Assembly: GCF_001708505.1 (NCBI RefSeq)
Contig: NZ_CP015992.1
Location: forward strand, 1,116,001-1,180,000
DNA length: 64,000 nt
Direction of reading: 5' to 3'
DNA from: Pseudomonas sp. TCU-HL1
GTDB taxonomy: Bacteria > Pseudomonadota > Gammaproteobacteria > Pseudomonadales > Pseudomonadaceae
In this document: positions 60,426 through 64,000 of the stretch, piece by piece
Layout of the letters: each line of letters opens with the position of its first letter
Numbering within the stretch: position 1 is the stretch's first letter
The notes under the pieces: generated by a model
Told to the model about the DNA's origin: nothing
Seen by the model: the letters and a program-made list of their open reading frames with translations, nothing else
Database searches by the model: none
Position numbers and translations under genes: made by a program

Positions 60426-60506
60426 CTATTCGTGGTGTGGGGTTCCGAGGAAGGTCAGCGAGCTGAACAGCCCCTGTTGCTTCACGTCGGGATCGTTCGG
60501 TCTATC
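60426..60506 (-). pseudogene. 3' fragment of IS-disrupted DUF4198-like gene
   Basis: On the - strand this segment reads on from the interrupted gene beyond the IS66 element. After the target copy it gives NDPDVKQQG and then LFSSLTFLGTPHHE followed by a TAG stop at 60426-60428. Joined to 62510-63165 with one target copy removed (656 + 73 bases), it makes a 243-codon frame. The final SSLTF-type beta-strand is typical of DUF4198 C-termini. Confidence 0.85.
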
Positions 60507-60551
60507 GTAACCGCTCCATAAACCCCGTCTTCCTTTGACGGGGTATCGCGA

Positions 60552-62051
60552 TCAGGATGTGCTAGTCGGCGGGCAGTTCCACGGCAGCAGGGCTTCGTAG
60601 TCTTCGACACTGTTGGCCGTTGGCAGGCGCTCCAGGACGTGGCGCAGCCAGGCATAGGGTTCTTGCCCGTTGGCTTTGGCCGTTTCGATCAGGCTGTAGA
60701 GCTGCGCGCTGGCCGTGGCGCCCTTGGGCGTGTCGCTGAACAGCCAGTTCTTGCGGCCGATCACGAAAGGACGGATGGCGTTCTCGGCACGGTTGTTGTC
60801 GATGGGCAGATGCCCGCCTTCGACATAGCGCACGAGCCGGCTCCAGTTGCTGGCCAGGTAGTTCACCGCCTTGCCCAGGGCATTCTGCGCGGCGACCTGT
60901 GGCTGGGTCTTGTCCAGCCAGGCCTTGAGCTGTTCCAGGAGGGGCCGGCTGCGCTGCTGTCGTGCGGCGTGACGTTCCAGGTTGCCGCTGTCCTTGTGAT
61001 CGCGCTCGATGCCGTACAGCTGGTTGATCAGGTTCAAGGCCATGTCGGCGCGCCCGATCTTGCCCTTGGGCTGCACCGTCTGTGCCTCGATGAATTTGCG
61101 TCGAGCGTGAGCCCAGCAGGCCAGGCGCTCGATGCCGTCTTGCGCGGCCACGGCGTTGTAGCCGGCATAGTCGTCGGTCATCAGGTAGCCGCGATAGCCG
61201 GCGAGCAGGCGCAACGGCACCTCCTGCGCGCGGCTGGTGCTGTAGTCGAAGAGGACGACGGGTTTCTCCGGCGGGCCGCCGCTCTGTACCCACATCCAGG
61301 ACTGCGCGGTGGGATCGCGCCCGGGTTCGTGCAGTACCTGCAGCCGGGTTTCGTCGCAGTGCAACACCGGGTAGCCCAGCAACTGGTCGCGCATGAGGTT
61401 GAGCAGGGGCTGCAACTGCTCGCCAGACTGGATCACCCAGCGCGCCAGGGTCTGGCGGGGGATGTCGAGGCCGTGGCGGCTGAGCATCCTCTCGAAGCGA
61501 TACAGCGGGATGCCATCGGCGTACTTGGTGGTCAGCAGCATGGCCAGCACGCTAGGGCTGGCCACACTTTTCTCGATCAGTTGGGCCGGCTTGTCGGCCG
61601 TGACCGGAGCGCTTTCGCAGGCTTTGCAGGCGTAGGTTTTGCGGATATGGCGGATCACCCGTACCTGCATCGGGATGATCTCCAATTGCTCGCTGGTCTC
61701 CTCGCCGATCACCTGCTTGCAGGCGCCGCAGGCACAGGTCAACTCGTGCTCGGGCAGTTCATGGATGATTTCAACGCGCGGCAAGTCAGCCGGGAGGGGC
61801 TTGCGCTTGCCACGTCGTTTCACTGGGGCGACGACTTCTTCGGCTTCACCCGATCCGCCAGCAGGTTCTTCGAGCAACTCCTCAGCCTCGTTGAACATGG
61901 CCAACTGAGGGGAGTCGGCATCCTCGGGGCTACGCTCGGACTTTGGCGAGAACAGTTTGTGGCGCAGCAGAGCAACCTGTTCCTGCAATTGCAGAACCAA
62001 GGCCTTGAGCAGGACGGGATCGTCGGGAAGGGAGTCTGCGCCAGATTTCAT
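60552..62051 (-). CDS. tnpC: IS66 transposase TnpC
   Basis: 499 residues. An N-terminal leucine-rich coiled coil (LKALVLQLQEQVALLRHKLF) is followed by a zinc-binding CACGAC...CKACES region and the DDE domain (HCDETRLQVL, MTDDYAGYNAV, and the DNNRAENAIRPFVIGRKNWLFSDT block with the catalytic Glu). An IS66 C-terminal domain ends the protein. Complete, without frameshift. Confidence 0.95.
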   Translation of the reverse strand: MKSGADSLPDDPVLLKALVLQLQEQVALLRHKLFSPKSERSPEDADSPQLAMFNEAEELLEEPAGGSGEAEEVVAPVKRRGKRKPLPADLPRVEIIHELPEHELTCACGACKQVIGEETSEQLEIIPMQVRVIRHIRKTYACKACESAPVTADKPAQLIEKSVASPSVLAMLLTTKYADGIPLYRFERMLSRHGLDIPRQTLARWVIQSGEQLQPLLNLMRDQLLGYPVLHCDETRLQVLHEPGRDPTAQSWMWVQSGGPPEKPVVLFDYSTSRAQEVPLRLLAGYRGYLMTDDYAGYNAVAAQDGIERLACWAHARRKFIEAQTVQPKGKIGRADMALNLINQLYGIERDHKDSGNLERHAARQQRSRPLLEQLKAWLDKTQPQVAAQNALGKAVNYLASNWSRLVRYVEGGHLPIDNNRAENAIRPFVIGRKNWLFSDTPKGATASAQLYSLIETAKANGQEPYAWLRHVLERLPTANSVEDYEALLPWNCPPTSTS

Positions 62052-62070
62052 GGCGCCGGATTATACCGAC

Positions 62071-62427
62071 TCAGCTCACAAAACGCGGGGTCAGCACCTT
62101 GTGTGGCTGGTTCCCCCAGAGGTCGAATCCTGCCAGCAACTGATTCAGTTCCCGCACCGTCAACACGATGGGCTCTTCAGCATCAGGCTTGGTCTTGAAA
62201 CGCTCGGCCTGCAGGCGCTTGAGCCACAGGCAAAAGCCATTGCGTTCCCAATAGAGGATCTTCACCCGGTTGCGTGTTTTGTTGAGGAAGACGAACAACA
62301 CCGGGTCGAACACGGCCACCTTGATATCCAGCTCCACCAAGGCCGCCAGACCATCAATGGACTTCCGGAAGTCGACGGGTTTCGGATAGAGGTAGACGGC
62401 TTTGACCTTGGCGTCCGGACGCATCAT
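62071..62427 (-). CDS. tnpB: IS66 accessory protein TnpB (Orf2)
   Basis: 118 residues. AVYLYPKPVDFRKSIDGLAALVE and VLFVFLNKTRNRVKILYWERNGFCLWLKRLQAERF are the IS66 Orf2 signature. Needed for transposition together with TnpC. Nineteen bases separate it from tnpC. Confidence 0.95.
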   Translation of the reverse strand: MMRPDAKVKAVYLYPKPVDFRKSIDGLAALVELDIKVAVFDPVLFVFLNKTRNRVKILYWERNGFCLWLKRLQAERFKTKPDAEEPIVLTVRELNQLLAGFDLWGNQPHKVLTPRFVS

Positions 62428-62505
62428 GACGGGGCTCCACTGGGAAAACGGGAGCCCAGCATCCGCAAGCGGATCGTTCAGTTGAAGGTGGGGTTCATGG
62501 AGCGC

Positions 62506-63165
62506 TTACGGTCTATCCAGGGTGACCTGCGCGGCGATGATGTTCAGCCCGGCATTACGCACCATCACCTTGGCGCGGCCTTCGGCATCGGTCGTGGCGC
62601 TCACGGCATCAGGCTCTCCCCGGTAGTCACCGATCAGTTCGACGCCCGCCGCCGGCTTGCCATCCAGCAGGACCCTGACCGGCAGCGGCTTACCCGGTCC
62701 GATTTCCAGCGGGTCGGCTTCCGGCACTATTGCCAGGCGAATTCGCTTGAGTTCGGGCAGATGTGCGCCGGGTTGGTAGATGGCCAGGCTGTATTTCCAG
62801 GTGTGGATGGAGGCGATGGCCGCAGGTACTTGCTGCAGCCCCTGATTGATCCACTGCTTGTCGGCGGTCTGTGACCAGGGGCCGTTGTCCAGGGCGACCG
62901 CCAGGGTCGCCGGCGTTTTCAGTGGCTTGAGCCGGGCATGGTCGACGAGGCGTTCGACGGTCACCGGAATCATCCGGCCCAGGCCGTCGTAAGCCCAGGC
63001 GCCGCTGACCTTTTCGGCCCTGAAGGCGTCGTCCTCGGCGCCGTGGCCATAGATCACTTCGACGTTGCCGCGCCGTTGTTCGGTCCACAGACCGTGGGCC
63101 TGGACGTTGCTGGTGACGAGGGCGATGAGCAGGGGGGTGGCGAGCAAGCGCTTATTCAGTCGCAT
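62506..63165 (-). pseudogene. DUF4198-like periplasmic protein, interrupted by IS66 (5' part)
   Basis: The visible frame codes 219 residues with a signal peptide (MRLNKRLLATPLLIALVTSNVQA), HGLWTEQRRGNVEVIYGHGAEDD and a beta-sandwich with GKPLPVRVLLDGKPAAGVELIGDYRGEPDAVSATTDAEGRAKVMV. The stop codon TAA belongs to the IS end, not to the gene; the native last 24 codons are beyond the element (60426-60506). DUF4198 proteins often sit beside TonB-dependent receptors and metal transporters. The missing tail would supply the final strand, so function is probably reduced or lost. Confidence 0.88.
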
Positions 63166-63176
63166 GAAGATTCCTT

Positions 63177-64000
63177 TCAGAGGTCGAGGGTGAGGTTGAG
63201 GCTGAGGTTGCGTGGCTCGCCCGGCATGACCCAGACGCTGTTGTAGGAGCGGTCGTAGTACTTGCGGTCGAAGAGGTTGTTCAGGTTCAAGCCGAGGGTG
63301 ACGTGTTCGCTGGCTTTGTAGTGCGCGAGGAGGTCGAGGGTCGCGTAGCCGGGCAGCTCGAACTCGGTGCCCGCCTGGCCTGAGCGATCACCGACATGGT
63401 TGAGGGCCGCCCCAGCGTCCGAGCCGCGCAACCGTCCGTTCTGGAGTTCGTACACGGCCATCAGGCTTGCGCTATGTTCGGGTACGCCCAGCAGGCGACT
63501 GCCTTCGGGAAGCACGTTGTCCCGGGTGACCTCGGCGTTGATGTAGGCATAGGCGCCGATGACGCGTACGGCATCGCTCAGTTGGCCGCTGACTTGCAGG
63601 TCCAGGCCCTGGCTGCGGGCTTGTCCGGCGGCAATGTTCTGTCCGGGATTGTTCGGGTCGGCCGTGAGCACGTTTTCCTTGTCGATGTGGAAAACGGCGA
63701 CGGTGGCACCCAGGCGGCCGTCCAGCAGGTCCAGTTTGACGCCCGCTTCCTTGCCCAGACCCTTCTCCGGTTCGAAGACCGTACCCTGGCTGCTGATGGT
63801 GTTGGGTTTGACCGAGCTGGCCGCGTTGGCGAAGAGCCCGACTTCCGGCGTCAGCTGATACAGCACGCCACTGCGCAGGGTCAGGTTGTCCTTGTCCTGG
63901 CGATTGTTCGCGTTGGTGGTACGGTTCAGCGCGATCTGTTCGAAATGCTCGAAGCGGGCTCCGATCACGCCTTTCCAGCCGCCCCCGAAATCGACCTGGT
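63177..64000 (-). CDS. TonB-dependent receptor, C-terminal part
   Basis: The last 274 codons of an outer-membrane TonB-dependent siderophore receptor; the N-terminus lies beyond the window. Barrel strands are clear: LRSGVLYQLTPEVGLFANAASSVKPN, GKEAGVKLDLLDGRLGATVAVFHIDKENV, ARSQGLDLQVSGQLSDAVRVIGAYAYINAEVT and the closing VTLGLNLNNLFDRKYYDRSYNSVWVMPGEPRNLSLNLTL. It ends in Leu rather than the common terminal Phe. Eleven bases separate it from the DUF4198-like gene, so the two form an operon. Confidence 0.9.
   Translation of the reverse strand, partial: QVDFGGGWKGVIGARFEHFEQIALNRTTNANNRQDKDNLTLRSGVLYQLTPEVGLFANAASSVKPNTISSQGTVFEPEKGLGKEAGVKLDLLDGRLGATVAVFHIDKENVLTADPNNPGQNIAAGQARSQGLDLQVSGQLSDAVRVIGAYAYINAEVTRDNVLPEGSRLLGVPEHSASLMAVYELQNGRLRGSDAGAALNHVGDRSGQAGTEFELPGYATLDLLAHYKASEHVTLGLNLNNLFDRKYYDRSYNSVWVMPGEPRNLSLNLTLDL

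Larger units (their letters stand above)
60507..62509 (-). mobile_element. IS66-family insertion sequence, complete, 2003 bp
   Basis: The element contains tnpB and tnpC on the - strand. Its ends are imperfect inverted repeats: left GTAACCGCTCCATAAACC, right (complemented) GTAAGCGCTCCATGAACC. An 8-bp direct duplication GGTCTATC stands on each side (60499-60506 and 62510-62517), the target length expected for IS66. No tnpA was found: only 82 bases lie between the right end and tnpB. Both transposition genes are intact, so the copy may still be mobile. Confidence 0.95.

Overview
The window looks like a stretch of core chromosome from a Pseudomonas species (Gammaproteobacteria, high GC). The gene order speC, TonB receptor, PepSY flavoprotein, pxpABC, dpp cluster with psdR and a peptidase, roxSR, gatCAB, mreBCD, rng, tldD/pmbA, rpoN-lpt-kds, mla and murA-hisGDC matches, from memory, the P. 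aeruginosa PAO1 block PA4519 down to about PA4447. Differences from that block (prfC next to speC, no piuC, no opdP porin in the dpp cluster, IS66 and an iron locus after hisC) suggest a different species. No rRNA, tRNA, CRISPR or prophage was seen.

Layout. 1-810: 3'-truncated prfC (-). 811-1482: long intergenic region with a REP-like inverted repeat and a speC leader that holds a basic 38-codon upstream ORF. 1483-3893: ornithine decarboxylase and an FMN-dependent hydroxy-acid oxidase. 3894-9207: TonB-dependent siderophore receptor and a PepSY/flavodoxin/reductase fusion, whose two promoters share the same architecture. 9208-9559: two 101-bp tandem repeats. 9560-11897: pxpABC (5-oxoprolinase). 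12106-23401: peptide ABC transporter dppBCDF, three periplasmic binding proteins, the PsdR-type repressor and an M24 peptidase; tandem operator-like sites lie over two of the promoters. 23613-28468: SIMPL protein, RoxS/RoxR redox two-component pair, AEC transporter, CMD-family protein, RlpA-like lipoprotein.

28620-31830 (-): gatCAB for tRNA-dependent amidation. 32049-45178: mostly + strand mreBCD, maf, rng, yhdP, a nitrilase-family amidase, tldD and pmbA, with yjgA (-) in between. 45246-52247 (-): one long cluster kdsD-kdsC-lptC-lptA-lptB-rpoN-hpf-ptsN-rapZ-npr that combines Kdo/LPS export with sigma-54 and the nitrogen PTS. 52479-60365 (+): mlaFEDCB, ibaG, murA, hisG, hisD, hisC. These last two blocks diverge from a shared 231-bp intergenic region and are both mainly about building and maintaining the envelope.

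60426-64000: a 2003-bp IS66-family element (60507-62509) with recognisable terminal inverted repeats and an exact 8-bp target duplication (GGTCTATC). It has split a DUF4198-like gene next to a TonB-dependent receptor that runs off the window. Removing the element and one target copy restores an open frame of 243 codons. The window contains no obvious new defence or mobile system. The most interesting signals are regulatory: the paired dpp/peptidase operators, the matched iron promoters, the speC leader ORF, and an mreC that seems to start at ATC.
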